NCBI GenBank assembly: GCA_050290785.1
Contig: JBNKIR010000008.1
Span: 1 to 55,001, forward strand
DNA from: JAAGZL01 sp050290785
GTDB lineage: Bacteria > Pseudomonadota > Gammaproteobacteria > Chromatiales > Chromatiaceae
Direction of reading: 5' to 3'
DNA: 55,001 nucleotides
The position numbers and the translations under genes are program-made. Positions 32,790-42,019 of the stretch are shown one piece after another (positions within the stretch are counted from its first letter, which is position 1; each line of letters begins with the position of its first letter). Under the pieces are notes generated by a model. The model was not told where the DNA came from, did not search any database, and saw only the letters and a list, made by a program, of their open reading frames with translations.

Positions 32790-33998
32790 CTAGACCTCTT
32801 CCAGCTTTCTCATGCCCTGTGGCAACAATCGCAGATCCACCATACCCGTCACCAGGGCCTGGCAGAGAGTGGCCTCATCTTCGTAGACCATTTTGTAATA
32901 CTGCACCTTCATGGTCAGGGCGCTCCCCAGGATGATGCTCCCCAGGGCGATGAATGATCCCAGGGCCAGGGTGGATACACCGGTAACACCCTGTCCCAGG
33001 GTGCACCCCATGGCCAGCACGCCGCCTATGCCCATGAGTAGTGATCCGATTATGTGGTTTATAAAATCCCGGATACTGACGAACCACTCGATCCTGAAAC
33101 TGCGGCTGATCATGGCGTAGATAAATGACCCTACGATCACCCCAAACATGCTGGACATGCCGAAGGTGATCAGGTTCTGGCTAGCGCCTCCCTGAAGGTA
33201 GGTCAGGGTCTCGCCCATCGGATTCACGAACGTGAATGATTGCGCCCCTACACCGGGCGGCGGCACATCCATAAACTCAGCGGTCTCGACCCACTCCTGA
33301 CCCATGCTACCTGCGGTCACATACCAACCAATTATGGTGAGGAGACCGATACTGACCCCGGCCAATATCATATCTCCACTGCCGCGAAAATCCCTGGCCT
33401 TGAATATGGTGAATAACAGGATGAGGCCCAGGGCCAGCCCCAGATAGAGATTGAGTCCGGCGGGATCACCCAACCCCAGAATACTGCCCAGGATGGTTCC
33501 GATACCCTGATCCGGCACATCCATGATGGCCAGGTCCGGGCTGATGGGCGCCATCCAGCTGTGGAATACCAGACCATAGAAGTCGGTACGGGTCATGGCG
33601 TATGCAGCCAGCCCGACAACAATGAATACAACGACTGATTTTAGATTGCCCCCACCGATGCGGATCAGGTTCTTATTGGCGCAACCGGATGCCAGGGTCA
33701 TACCCACACCGAACATCAACCCACCCAGGATATATCTGGGCCACATAAACATGCTGCTGCGATATGGGACCCTTAGTCCGGACAGATCTATGAGAGAGTA
33801 CGATTCAAACCATGCGACACCGATTATGGCGACGGCAACGGCCAGGAACCAGGCCCTCAGTCGGCGTAGATCTCCCATATTGACCCAGTCTGAAACCGCA
33901 CCCATGGTGCAGAAGTTCGTCCCGCTGGCCACAGCACCCAGGAACACGCCCAGGACAGCGCCAAGCAGCACTACCTGCGTAGTAATCTCCAACTGCAT
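32790..33998 (-). CDS. YeeE/YedE family sulfur-compound permease
   Basis: The protein has 402 residues and about ten transmembrane helices. It has an internal duplication with the family cysteine motifs: GTNFCTMGAVSD near the start, LASGCANKNLIRIGGGNLKS in the first half and MGCTLGQGVTGVSTLALGS in the second. In characterised members these cysteines pass thiosulfate or related sulfur species through the inner membrane. The two-domain fused form here is common in sulfur-oxidising bacteria. GGAGG precedes the ATG at 33998. No TusA or rhodanese gene is adjacent, so the exact substrate is unknown. Confidence 0.88.
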   Translation of the reverse strand: MQLEITTQVVLLGAVLGVFLGAVASGTNFCTMGAVSDWVNMGDLRRLRAWFLAVAVAIIGVAWFESYSLIDLSGLRVPYRSSMFMWPRYILGGLMFGVGMTLASGCANKNLIRIGGGNLKSVVVFIVVGLAAYAMTRTDFYGLVFHSWMAPISPDLAIMDVPDQGIGTILGSILGLGDPAGLNLYLGLALGLILLFTIFKARDFRGSGDMILAGVSIGLLTIIGWYVTAGSMGQEWVETAEFMDVPPPGVGAQSFTFVNPMGETLTYLQGGASQNLITFGMSSMFGVIVGSFIYAMISRSFRIEWFVSIRDFINHIIGSLLMGIGGVLAMGCTLGQGVTGVSTLALGSFIALGSIILGSALTMKVQYYKMVYEDEATLCQALVTGMVDLRLLPQGMRKLEEV

Positions 33999-34083
33999 AC
34001 CCTCCTCCGGTATAACCAAATTGTATTATGCATCGGGCCCGTACTTTAGGGGCCTCTTATTTTGCTCAATATTAGCATCTTAC

Positions 34084-34107
34084 GGGGACGCATTTAAATG
34101 CGTCCCC
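34084..34107 (-). terminator. Perfect 24-bp palindrome after queC
   Basis: GGGGACGCATTT and its complement join without a loop, 17 bp past the queC stop codon. Without a T-tract, it is at best a weak terminator. Palindromes of this shape also resemble REP-like dispersed elements; another copy elsewhere in the genome would decide. Confidence 0.5.
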
Positions 34108-34124
34108 AAGCGATGGGAATAGGA

Positions 34125-34793
34125 TTACTTATATGGGGTGGGATCGGGAACACCGGCATCCTTAAACCCCTGGGCACGCAGGCGGCAGGAGTCACAGACA
34201 CCACAGGCGCGTCCATCGCTGGCGGCCTGGTAGCAGGAGATAGTGGCGGCATAATCCACCCCAAGTCCTATACCCTGGCGGATGATCTCGGCCTTGGTCA
34301 GATGCACCAGCGGGGCATGGATTTTGATGCTCGCACCTTCCACACCTGCCTTGGTGGCAAGATTGGCCATGGTCTCATAGGCCTGCAGAAACTCCGGACG
34401 ACAATCCGGATAACCCGAGTAGTCCACCGCATTCACTCCGATGAATATATCCCTGACCCCCAGCACCTCGGCCCAACCCAGGGCCAGTGACAGAAATATG
34501 GTATTGCGCGCCGGGACATAGGTCACCGGGATGCCGGTGCCCATCTGTTCTGGGACTGCTATGGACATATCCGTCAGGGCCGACCCGCCGAACACATCCA
34601 GGGCTATGGGGATGATTCGATGCTCTTCCACTCCGATCGAACTGGCGACACGCTCCGCCGCCAGCAGTTCAGCCGAGTGGCGCTGCCCATAACTCAGGCT
34701 GAGTGCGTGGCACTCAAAGCCCTGCCCCTTGGCAATGGCCAGGGTCGTGGCCGAATCCAGACCACCGGAAAGGAGTACCACCGCCCTCTTCAT
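34125..34793 (-). CDS. queC: 7-cyano-7-deazaguanine synthase
   Basis: The protein has 222 residues. The ATP-pyrophosphatase P-loop SGGLDS is at 9-14. The zinc site C187, C197, C200, C203 is complete (CYQAASDGRACGVCDSC). SYGQRH and VPARNTIF are further QueC motifs. It converts 7-carboxy-7-deazaguanine to preQ0 with ATP and ammonia, in queuosine synthesis in the cytosol. The preceding gene, queE, makes its substrate, 15 bp upstream on the same strand, so they form an operon. QueD and QueF are not in the window. Confidence 0.97.
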   Translation of the reverse strand: MKRAVVLLSGGLDSATTLAIAKGQGFECHALSLSYGQRHSAELLAAERVASSIGVEEHRIIPIALDVFGGSALTDMSIAVPEQMGTGIPVTYVPARNTIFLSLALGWAEVLGVRDIFIGVNAVDYSGYPDCRPEFLQAYETMANLATKAGVEGASIKIHAPLVHLTKAEIIRQGIGLGVDYAATISCYQAASDGRACGVCDSCRLRAQGFKDAGVPDPTPYK

Positions 34794-34808
34794 CTTCTCA
34801 CCACCATA

Positions 34809-35450
34809 CTATTTTCCCCTGCTATCTCCCCAAAGCTGTTTGTGCAACTGCAACTGGAGGCGCACCGGCAACCGATCCCGCAGTATCCATTCTGCCAGAT
34901 CTACGGGATCCTGCACCCCATAGGCCGGCAACATGATTATCTCTGCCTTATCCGCCAGTCCATCACGCTCTATGATCTGGCGGGACCAATCGTAGTCCTT
35001 TTCATCACATATAACGAACTTGATCTGGTCAGTAGCAGAAAGCAGGTCAATATTGGAAAACAGATTTCTGTCCGCCTCGCCGGAACCTGGGGTCTTGATA
35101 TCCATGATCTTGGCGACCCTGGGATCCACCCCTGAGATATCCAGGGCACCACAGGTCTCGAGCGCCACAAGATATCCCTCATCGCACAACCTGGTAAGCA
35201 GTTCCGCGCAGTTCCCCTGGACCAGCGGTTCGCCACCGGTGACGGTTATCCGTTTACATCCATATTCCGCAACCCGCGCGACTATCGCATCCAGGCTCAT
35301 ACGCTCTCCCCCGCTGAAGGCGTACTCGGTATCGCAGTATACGCAACGCAGGGGGCATCCGGTCAGGCGTACAAACACCGTCGGCATCCCAACGGTGTTG
35401 GACTCACCCTGGAGTGAATAGAATATCTCGGTTATCTGTAAACTGGACAT
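34809..35450 (-). CDS. queE: 7-carboxy-7-deazaguanine synthase (radical SAM)
   Basis: The protein has 213 residues. The radical SAM cluster is C32-x3-C36-x2-C39 (GCPLRCVYCDTEYAF), preceded by the substrate-binding YSLQGES motif. VTGGEPLVQ is the glycine-rich SAM contact. It rearranges 6-carboxytetrahydropterin to 7-carboxy-7-deazaguanine using a 4Fe-4S cluster and SAM. It heads the queE-queC unit and lies behind the terminator that ends the Tol-Pal operon. Length is close to the bacterial norm. Confidence 0.96.
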   Translation of the reverse strand: MSSLQITEIFYSLQGESNTVGMPTVFVRLTGCPLRCVYCDTEYAFSGGERMSLDAIVARVAEYGCKRITVTGGEPLVQGNCAELLTRLCDEGYLVALETCGALDISGVDPRVAKIMDIKTPGSGEADRNLFSNIDLLSATDQIKFVICDEKDYDWSRQIIERDGLADKAEIIMLPAYGVQDPVDLAEWILRDRLPVRLQLQLHKQLWGDSRGK

Positions 35451-35463
35451 GCCTGAAATCTAC

Positions 35464-35490
35464 CAAAAAAAGGGGCATCTAGATGCCCCT
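35464..35490 (-). terminator. Terminator of the Tol-Pal operon
   Basis: A perfect 20-bp palindrome (AGGGGCATCT/AGATGCCCCT) is followed on the minus strand by seven T residues. It lies 30 bp past the cpoB stop codon and just before queE. This is a strong intrinsic terminator. Confidence 0.9.
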
Positions 35491-35520
35491 CACGATCAGA
35501 AATTCTGATAATACCCCCGT

Positions 35521-36543
35521 CTAGTGACCTTCGGCCTGCATCTTACTTAGACGTTTTTTCGCCAGTTGACTCGCAGTAGAGTTGGGATATCTGCTCACCA
35601 CGCTGTTCAAGGTGTCCCTGGCCGCCGACCACTGCTTCTTTTCATACTGGATATAGCCAATCTTCAAATAGGCGTCCGACACCTTGGGGCTTCCAGGATG
35701 GGCCCGTATAACCTTATTGAACTCCGCCTGGGCCGCATCAAAATCCCGGCTTACATAATTGGCCTCCGCCAGCCAGTACTGGGCGTTATCTGCCAGTCGG
35801 CTGTTTGGATATTTGGACAGAAACTCCCTAAAAGACTGTTTCGCCTGATCATATTTCCGATCCATCAGCAAATTGAATGCCTGTTGATAGCTGGACTTCT
35901 CACCTTCTGCCTCACGATAGGTGGATTCCGATCTGGGGGCCACCGACACCGATGTGGTCTGCAACTGGCCGGGAGAGTCCGTTGTTTGAGAGGTAGGTCG
36001 TATGACAGGAGGCAGATTTGATCCTCCGTCCTGCTGCTGAACACCTGCATTCGTACTGCCCTGCGCCATACCAACGTCCTGATTGGATGCGGCTGGCAGC
36101 GGAGCTGACTCCCAGTTGGGTGCACCTGTCGGCTCCGGGGCCTGGGGCTGGACAGGGTCACTTGCCTGAGTCTGGGTCATTGGCGGGACCATCCCGCCAG
36201 AGGCATCCGCCGGCTGTCCTGACGGGGCCTCTCCGGTGATCCTGGATATCCTCTGATCCATGTCGTTATAGAAATCCATCTGGCGCTTTCTCAGGCTCTC
36301 CATCGCATGATTCTGCACCTCGACATCCCCTCTGAGCGACTGAATCTCCTGTTGCAGGCTGTCCAGACGCAGGACGATGTTAGAGAGGGTGTTTATCCGC
36401 CGCTCTAACATCTGAACCCGCTGCTCCAGTGACGGTCCCTTGGACGATGTACTGCTGCTGTCATCTTTCTTGGAAGAGAAAAAATCAATCGCCGAGACCG
36501 GCGCCGTCAGAAGCAGAATCAAAGCTCCAACCAAGAACCTCAT
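35521..36543 (-). CDS. cpoB: CpoB (YbgF), Tol-Pal system cell division coordinator
   Basis: The protein has 340 residues. It has a signal peptide (cleavage after PVSA), an N-terminal trimerising coiled coil (about 35-105, QRVQMLERRINTLSNIVLRL), a long Pro/Gln/Ser-rich linker (about 115-215) and a C-terminal TPR domain (about 220-335) with YQQAFNLLMDRKYDQAKQSFREFLSKYPNS. CpoB couples peptidoglycan synthesis and outer-membrane constriction by contacting TolA and PBP1B in the periplasm. The linker is longer than in E. coli, where the protein is about 260 residues. It is the last gene of the ybgC-tolQRAB-pal-cpoB operon. Confidence 0.94.
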   Translation of the reverse strand: MRFLVGALILLLTAPVSAIDFFSSKKDDSSSTSSKGPSLEQRVQMLERRINTLSNIVLRLDSLQQEIQSLRGDVEVQNHAMESLRKRQMDFYNDMDQRISRITGEAPSGQPADASGGMVPPMTQTQASDPVQPQAPEPTGAPNWESAPLPAASNQDVGMAQGSTNAGVQQQDGGSNLPPVIRPTSQTTDSPGQLQTTSVSVAPRSESTYREAEGEKSSYQQAFNLLMDRKYDQAKQSFREFLSKYPNSRLADNAQYWLAEANYVSRDFDAAQAEFNKVIRAHPGSPKVSDAYLKIGYIQYEKKQWSAARDTLNSVVSRYPNSTASQLAKKRLSKMQAEGH

Positions 36544-36562
36544 GCCTATCTTCCCCTTTGAA

Positions 36563-37069
36563 CTAGTAGCGTAATTCTACACGGCGATTCGCTGACCAGG
36601 CCGCATCGTTGGAAGCGATATCGGCCGGACGCTCTTCGCCATAGCTGATGGTTGAGATCTGCCTCTCGGATGCACCCTGCGCCAACAGCAGACGTTTAAC
36701 GGCCTTGGCTCGATCCTCGCCCAGAGCGATATTGTACTCTCTGGAGCCACGCTCGTCCGCATGCCCTTCCACTGATACCCGCACTTCAGGATGGGAAGCC
36801 AGATAGGCGCCATGGGCCACAACGACATCACGATAATCGGCCGGTATCTCACTTATGTCATAACCGAAGTAGATGATCTTGGTGGAAAGCGGGCTGTTGG
36901 GATCATCCAACGGGCTACCGGTCCATGCGCCACCCTCATTAGCACCGGCGGTTCCTGCATCTGTAACATCGGCGGCATCGTCATTACCCATGCCTGGCAT
37001 GCTGGAACAGCCAGCAAGATACAGGGCCACAGCCAATACCGTGATCAGTTTTACCATTTTCAATTTCAT
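36563..37069 (-). CDS. pal: Peptidoglycan-associated lipoprotein Pal
   Basis: The protein has 168 residues from the ATG at 37069. The lipobox LAGC is near residue 20, and a Gly/Asp-rich linker leads to an OmpA-C domain (about 60-168) with the peptidoglycan-binding pattern VEGHADERGSREYNIALGEDRA. It anchors the outer membrane to peptidoglycan and binds TolB. An in-frame TTG three codons upstream is an alternative start but is too close to GAGGAA. The gene is 14 bp after tolB and in its standard place. Confidence 0.96.
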   Translation of the reverse strand: MKLKMVKLITVLAVALYLAGCSSMPGMGNDDAADVTDAGTAGANEGGAWTGSPLDDPNSPLSTKIIYFGYDISEIPADYRDVVVAHGAYLASHPEVRVSVEGHADERGSREYNIALGEDRAKAVKRLLLAQGASERQISTISYGEERPADIASNDAAWSANRRVELRY

Positions 37070-37083
37070 TTCTGTCAATTCCT

Positions 37084-38385
37084 CTATTTTGATCGACTAA
37101 AAGGGGACCATGCCGGCTCACGAACATCACCCACCTGGAGAGCCAGCCTTTGTTTTACACTTCCATCCACAGAAACAGCCGCCAACTCCCCCTTACCCCT
37201 AATCTTGGTTGCATATATTACCATGCCGCCGTTGGGAGCAAAGCTGGGAGATTCATCCAATCGCCCTTGGCTCAAGAGTCTCATGGATCCTGTAGCAAGA
37301 TCCAACAACGCTATACGAAAAGACCCTTCTTTTCTGTTAACCATTGCAAGTAATTTACCATCAGGCGAGTAGGTCGCCCGGGCGTTATACTTACCTTTGT
37401 AGGTAACCCGTTGCGCATTACCGCCAAATGCCGGAACCTTATAGATCTGCGGCTGACCTCCACGAGACGATGTAAACGCAACAAACTTGCCGTCCGGTGA
37501 CCACGCAGGTTCCGTATCGATCCCATAGTGGTTGGTCAGTCTGAGAAGCGATTTGTTCTGCAGATCAAGCACGTAGATATCCGGATTTCCATCCTTAGAG
37601 AGAGTCAGTGCCAGTTTGGTTCCATCTGGAGACCATGCAGGCGCGCCGTTTATACCTTTAAATGATGCGACCTTCTGGCGCTGTCCGGTGTACACACCCT
37701 GCACATAGATAGAGGCCTTTCTACCCTCGAACGACACGTAGGCCAGACTACGACCGTCGGGAGACCATGCGGGAGACATCAGCGGCTCGGTGGAGGTAAC
37801 TATGGTCTGCGGATTGTATCCGTCTGCATCCGCCACCTGCAGGACCACCTTCTCCTTGCCATTGCGCTGGATTATAGAGGTGACGTAGGCCACCTTGGTG
37901 GAGAACGCACCCCTCTTGCCTGTGATCTTCTCGTAGATGATATCCGCTATGTGGTGCGCGGTGGCACGCAGATCACGCTCATTGGTGGGCACGTTATAGC
38001 CCGCCAACTGCTCCTGCTTGAACACGTCAAACAGCTGGAACCTGACCAGATACTGACCTGCACCCTTCGACTGCACCTGCCCCACCACCAGGTTATCCAT
38101 CTTGAGCACCCGCCAATCCTTGAACTGCACCTCCTTGCCTTCCTTGGGACGGGCCAGCATATCCTCAGGCGGCATGGGCCGGAACAGGCCGCTGCGCGCC
38201 AGGTCGGACCGGATGATCTCGGCGATATCCTGACTCGGACCCTGGCCTCCGCCCGTCCAGGCGAAGGGAACCACCGCGATAGGGAGGGCGCCCTGCGCCC
38301 CTTCGGTGATACGAATGGTCAGGGGATCTGCCATAAGTGGCAGATGGACCAGATAGATCAGTACAGATAGTAGAATCTTTCTCAT
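37084..38385 (-). CDS. tolB: TolB, periplasmic beta-propeller of the Tol-Pal system
   Basis: The protein has 433 residues from the ATG at 38385, which begins a normal signal peptide (MRKILLSVLIYLVHLPLMA). An N-terminal alpha/beta domain is followed by a six-bladed propeller with repeated PAWSPDG motifs (SPAWSPDGRSLAYVS, GAPAWSPDGTKLALT, EPAWSPDGKFVAFTS and others). TolB binds Pal and TolA and supports outer-membrane constriction. A GTG five codons upstream overlaps the tolA stop codon; no clear ribosome-binding site precedes either start, so coupling to tolA is likely and the exact start is uncertain. Confidence 0.93.
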   Translation of the reverse strand: MRKILLSVLIYLVHLPLMADPLTIRITEGAQGALPIAVVPFAWTGGGQGPSQDIAEIIRSDLARSGLFRPMPPEDMLARPKEGKEVQFKDWRVLKMDNLVVGQVQSKGAGQYLVRFQLFDVFKQEQLAGYNVPTNERDLRATAHHIADIIYEKITGKRGAFSTKVAYVTSIIQRNGKEKVVLQVADADGYNPQTIVTSTEPLMSPAWSPDGRSLAYVSFEGRKASIYVQGVYTGQRQKVASFKGINGAPAWSPDGTKLALTLSKDGNPDIYVLDLQNKSLLRLTNHYGIDTEPAWSPDGKFVAFTSSRGGQPQIYKVPAFGGNAQRVTYKGKYNARATYSPDGKLLAMVNRKEGSFRIALLDLATGSMRLLSQGRLDESPSFAPNGGMVIYATKIRGKGELAAVSVDGSVKQRLALQVGDVREPAWSPFSRSK

Positions 38386-38396
38386 AACAGTTTCAG

Positions 38397-39236
38397 TCAC
38401 TCCCCGCTTCTCGGTGCAAATACAAGGTTTATATCTCTGAATTTCTCAAACAATCTTCCAGTTGGCACAGGCAGCGGATCGGCCTTGTGTACGGCCGCCT
38501 CCGCAGAGCGATCAAAGGCACCGTTCCCACTGCTCTGAACCACCTGAGCCGCTATTACATTACCACCAGTGGCCATGCGAATCCTCAAGGTACACTTCAG
38601 TCCATCGCCCACAGTGCTCGGACGCAGCCAATTATCTGTAACAGCCTGCTGTATCTGGGCCATGTAGAGTTCGATCTCGGTTGCATCCCGCTCTGCCTCC
38701 ATATCGGCCTGCATCTGGGCCTCCAGCTTGCGCTGCTCCTCCAGTTTACGTCTCTTTTCCTCTTCCGCCTTGCGCTTTTTCTCTTCCGCTGCCTTACGCT
38801 TGGCCTCTTCCGCCTGTTTCTTCTTGGCCTCTGCGGCCTTACGCTTATCCTCTTCCGCCTTCTTCTTCGCCTCGGCTTCCTTACGCTTTCTCTCCTTCTC
38901 CAGCTTGAGTTTCTTGGCCTCTTCCGCCTTGCGCTTCTTCTCCGCCTCGGCCAGTTTCCGCTCTTCCACCTGTCGCTTCTTCTTCAGATCTTCCAACTGC
39001 TGCTTGGCTTCCTGCTCTTTTTTCTTTTTGTTCTCGTCGGCCAGCTTCAGTTTTTTTACCTCGGCATCCACCTTGGATGCGTCTATCACCGTTGCCTGCA
39101 CCACGTTCACCTTGGGCAGGTTCTGCTCTGGCTTCTCCAGCCAGTCCAATCCGAAGATCATCAACAGGATAATGATCAGATGCATGCCTATGGCGATGGC
39201 CGCGGCTAACGGATTGGTCTTGAGAATCTGGAACAT
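38397..39236 (-). CDS. tolA: TolA, inner-membrane bridge protein
   Basis: The protein has 279 residues. There is one N-terminal transmembrane helix (about 13-31), then a long helical Lys/Ala/Glu-rich domain (about 60-175) with repeats such as KRKAEEAKK, and a C-terminal domain (about 185-279) with an invariant-like cysteine (KCTLRIRM). TolA uses the TolQR proton motor to reach TolB-Pal across the periplasm. The shape and the place between tolR and tolB settle the call. It is somewhat shorter than E. coli TolA (about 420) because the helical domain is short. Confidence 0.95.
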   Translation of the reverse strand: MFQILKTNPLAAAIAIGMHLIIILLMIFGLDWLEKPEQNLPKVNVVQATVIDASKVDAEVKKLKLADENKKKKEQEAKQQLEDLKKKRQVEERKLAEAEKKRKAEEAKKLKLEKERKRKEAEAKKKAEEDKRKAAEAKKKQAEEAKRKAAEEKKRKAEEEKRRKLEEQRKLEAQMQADMEAERDATEIELYMAQIQQAVTDNWLRPSTVGDGLKCTLRIRMATGGNVIAAQVVQSSGNGAFDRSAEAAVHKADPLPVPTGRLFEKFRDINLVFAPRSGE

Positions 39237-39249
39237 CTGGTTCTCTGCC

Positions 39250-39675
<426 letters not shown>

Positions 39676-39685
39676 GCGTTACCCC

Positions 39686-40357
39686 TCAGATATGGGCCTG
39701 TCGCTGAAGTATGGTGGTGAACTCATCCAGAAAATCCTCATAACGACCGTTCAACCGCTCCACATCATTTGAATATCTGTTGTAGGCCACAACTGCCGGG
39801 ATAGCGGCAAACAGACCCATGGCGGTGGCGATCAGGGCCTCGGCAATACCGGGGGCCACCAGGGAGAGGGTTGCCTGCTTTACGCTGCCCAGGGCCATGA
39901 ATGAGTTCATGATGCCCCATACCGTACCAAACAGCCCCACATAGGGACTGGTGGAACCGACGCTGGCCAGGAAAGAGAGGTTGGTCTCCAGACCATCCAT
40001 CTCCCTGCTCAGTGCCACATGCATGGCGCGTCTGGACCCCTCCACCACGGCCATGGGTTCAATATCGTCATGCTGGCGCAGACGGGTAAACTCCTGAAAA
40101 CCGGCGTAAAAGATATTTGCCAGACCGGCGGAGTTGTCGCTCCCGCCAACCTGGGTATATAGCTCTCCCATATCGCCACCGGACCAGAAACGCTTCTCGA
40201 ACGCATCCGCCGCCTTGCGCGCCTTCTTCAGCACCCTGGAGCGATCGAAGATCATGGTCCAGGAGATGATGGAGGCCAGCATCAATGATGCCATAACCAG
40301 CTGCACCAGCGGGCTGGCCTTGAGCACCAGACTAAAAAAAGATAACTCAGCTGACAT
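39686..40357 (-). CDS. tolQ: TolQ, Tol-Pal proton channel subunit
   Basis: The protein has 223 residues and three transmembrane helices (about 12-34, 130-152 and 165-190) with the conserved motif PYVGLFGTVWGIMNSF and the third-helix AEALIATAMGLFAAIPAVVAYNRYS. It is homologous to ExbB/MotA and forms the pentameric channel around TolR. The first codons overlap the end of ybgC by 11 bases, so their translation is probably coupled. Length is normal. Confidence 0.95.
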   Translation of the reverse strand: MSAELSFFSLVLKASPLVQLVMASLMLASIISWTMIFDRSRVLKKARKAADAFEKRFWSGGDMGELYTQVGGSDNSAGLANIFYAGFQEFTRLRQHDDIEPMAVVEGSRRAMHVALSREMDGLETNLSFLASVGSTSPYVGLFGTVWGIMNSFMALGSVKQATLSLVAPGIAEALIATAMGLFAAIPAVVAYNRYSNDVERLNGRYEDFLDEFTTILQRQAHI

Positions 40358-40784
40358 CCTGCAACTCCTTCACGATTGAACCAGGGATGGGTCGGGGACG
40401 GAGTCGGATGGTATCCACACAGGTCACTTTTATTATTCCGTTGCAGATATTGCGGCCATCATTTGTATTGGTTATTTCCTGCCTGAAAGTCAGGCTTGCC
40501 CGCTTGCACTCATCTATCCCCACGCGCACCTCCAACGCATCATTGAATCTGGCGGGCGAGAGATAATCTATCTCTGCCCGATGTACGACGAAAATTATAC
40601 CTTCTTGTTCTGCCAGCCGATCTTGTTCGAATCCAAGTGTTCTGAGCCATTCTGTCCTGGCCCTCTCCATGAACTTCAGATAGTTGGCGTAGTACACCAC
40701 ACCACCGGAATCCGTGTCTTCGTAGTAGACCCTGACCGGCCAGATAAATTCCTTACTAGATGTCATTTTTTCAATAAAGGGCAT
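40347..40784 (-). CDS. ybgC: YbgC, acyl-CoA thioesterase of the tol-pal operon
   Basis: The protein has 145 residues. It is a hotdog-fold 4HBT thioesterase with the signature YYEDTDSGGVVYYANYLKFMERARTEWLR, the acid D in EDTD being the catalytic residue. YbgC hydrolyses short-chain or hydroxyacyl-CoA in the cytosol and is usually first in the tol-pal operon, as here. Two starts are possible: the ATG at 40784 and another six codons in. Neither has a good ribosome-binding site. Its relation to Tol function is not understood. Confidence 0.93.
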   Translation of the reverse strand: MPFIEKMTSSKEFIWPVRVYYEDTDSGGVVYYANYLKFMERARTEWLRTLGFEQDRLAEQEGIIFVVHRAEIDYLSPARFNDALEVRVGIDECKRASLTFRQEITNTNDGRNICNGIIKVTCVDTIRLRPRPIPGSIVKELQDVS

Positions 40785-40975
40785 TCAATAATTTACTCAT
40801 TGTGAAACAGTGCCCACAAACACGGTTCCATACCTAATCAAACGCAGTTGCAATGGATTCGGGGTTATCTCCCTAACCGATCACCTGTATACGCCAAGCC
40901 AACAATAACCGCGTATTGTCCAATAATTTCGCCTCTGCTAAAAGGCATTCCACCTTAATTTGGCAAGTTTATTTG

Positions 40976-42019
40976 CTATTCGGAAAACAGATCAGGCGTA
41001 TTCGGTTCGGCCGGCTCAGAGTTCGGGGTCAAACCGAAATGTAGATAGGCCGCCCTGGTGGCTACCCGCCCCCGTGGAGTGCGCATCAAAAAGCCCTGTT
41101 GAATCAGATATGGCTCCAGCACATCTTCGATGGTGCCACGCTCTTCGCCGATGGCTGCCGCCAGACTGTCCACCCCGACCGGACCGCCATCGAACTTATT
41201 GATGACCGCCGAGAGCAGTCTGCGATCCATGCTGTCGAAGCCGTTGTTGTCCACCTTGAGCATACCCAGGGCCTGGTCGGCTACATCCTTGGTGATAGCC
41301 CCGTCCGCCTTGACCTGGGCAAAGTCGCGCACCCGGCGCAACAGACGGTTGGCGATACGCGGGGTGCCGCGGGAACGGCGTGCGATCTCTGCAGCACCGG
41401 AGTCATCTATGGCGATATTCATGATGCCGGAGGAACGTTTGACGATGTGTTTCAGATCCTCGGTGGAGTAAAACTCCAGCCGCTGCACTATGCCGAAGCG
41501 ATCCCGCAACGGCGAGGTGAGGAGACCGGCCCTGGTGGTGGCACCAACCAGGGTGAATGGCGGCAGGTCCAACTTGATGGACCGTGCCGCCGGACCCTCC
41601 CCTATCATGATATCCAGCTGAAAATCCTCCATGGCCGGATACAGCACCTCTTCCACCACCGCGGACAGGCGGTGGATCTCATCCACAAACAGCACGTCGT
41701 GGGGCTCGAGATTGGTCAGCAGGGCAGCCAGATCCCCAGGTTTCTCCAGCACCGGACCTGATGTCTGGCGCAGACCCACCCCCATCTCGTTGGCCACGAT
41801 ATGGGCCAGGGTGGTCTTGCCCAGACCTGGAGGACCGAATATCAACACGTGGTCCAGGGCCTCTTCGCGGCCACGGGCGGCCTGGATGAAGATCTCCATC
41901 TGGTCCCGCACCGCGGGTTGCCCCACATAGTCACTGAGATATTTGGGGCGGATCACCCGATCCACGGCGGCGTCATCGGAGTCCGCCTCGGGGATGATTA
42001 TGGGGTCATGTTCGGCCAT
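40976..42019 (-). CDS. ruvB: RuvB, Holliday junction branch migration motor
   Basis: The protein has 347 residues. It is an AAA+ ATPase: Walker A GPPGLGKTT (near 64-72), Walker B LFVDEIHRL, sensor 1 in VGATTRAG and an arginine-rich sensor-2 helix (RIANRLLRRVRDFA), with a winged-helix C-terminus (GFLMRTPRGRVAT). It drives branch migration with RuvA at crossovers in recombination repair. Its ATG overlaps the ruvA stop codon by one base, so the genes are coupled. It has the standard ~340-residue length. Confidence 0.98.
   Translation of the reverse strand: MAEHDPIIIPEADSDDAAVDRVIRPKYLSDYVGQPAVRDQMEIFIQAARGREEALDHVLIFGPPGLGKTTLAHIVANEMGVGLRQTSGPVLEKPGDLAALLTNLEPHDVLFVDEIHRLSAVVEEVLYPAMEDFQLDIMIGEGPAARSIKLDLPPFTLVGATTRAGLLTSPLRDRFGIVQRLEFYSTEDLKHIVKRSSGIMNIAIDDSGAAEIARRSRGTPRIANRLLRRVRDFAQVKADGAITKDVADQALGMLKVDNNGFDSMDRRLLSAVINKFDGGPVGVDSLAAAIGEERGTIEDVLEPYLIQQGFLMRTPRGRVATRAAYLHFGLTPNSEPAEPNTPDLFSE

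Noticed and set aside
34084..34107. REP element with transposase
   Set aside because: The palindrome is REP-like but there is one copy in the window and no RAYT transposase gene, so it is listed only as a weak terminator.
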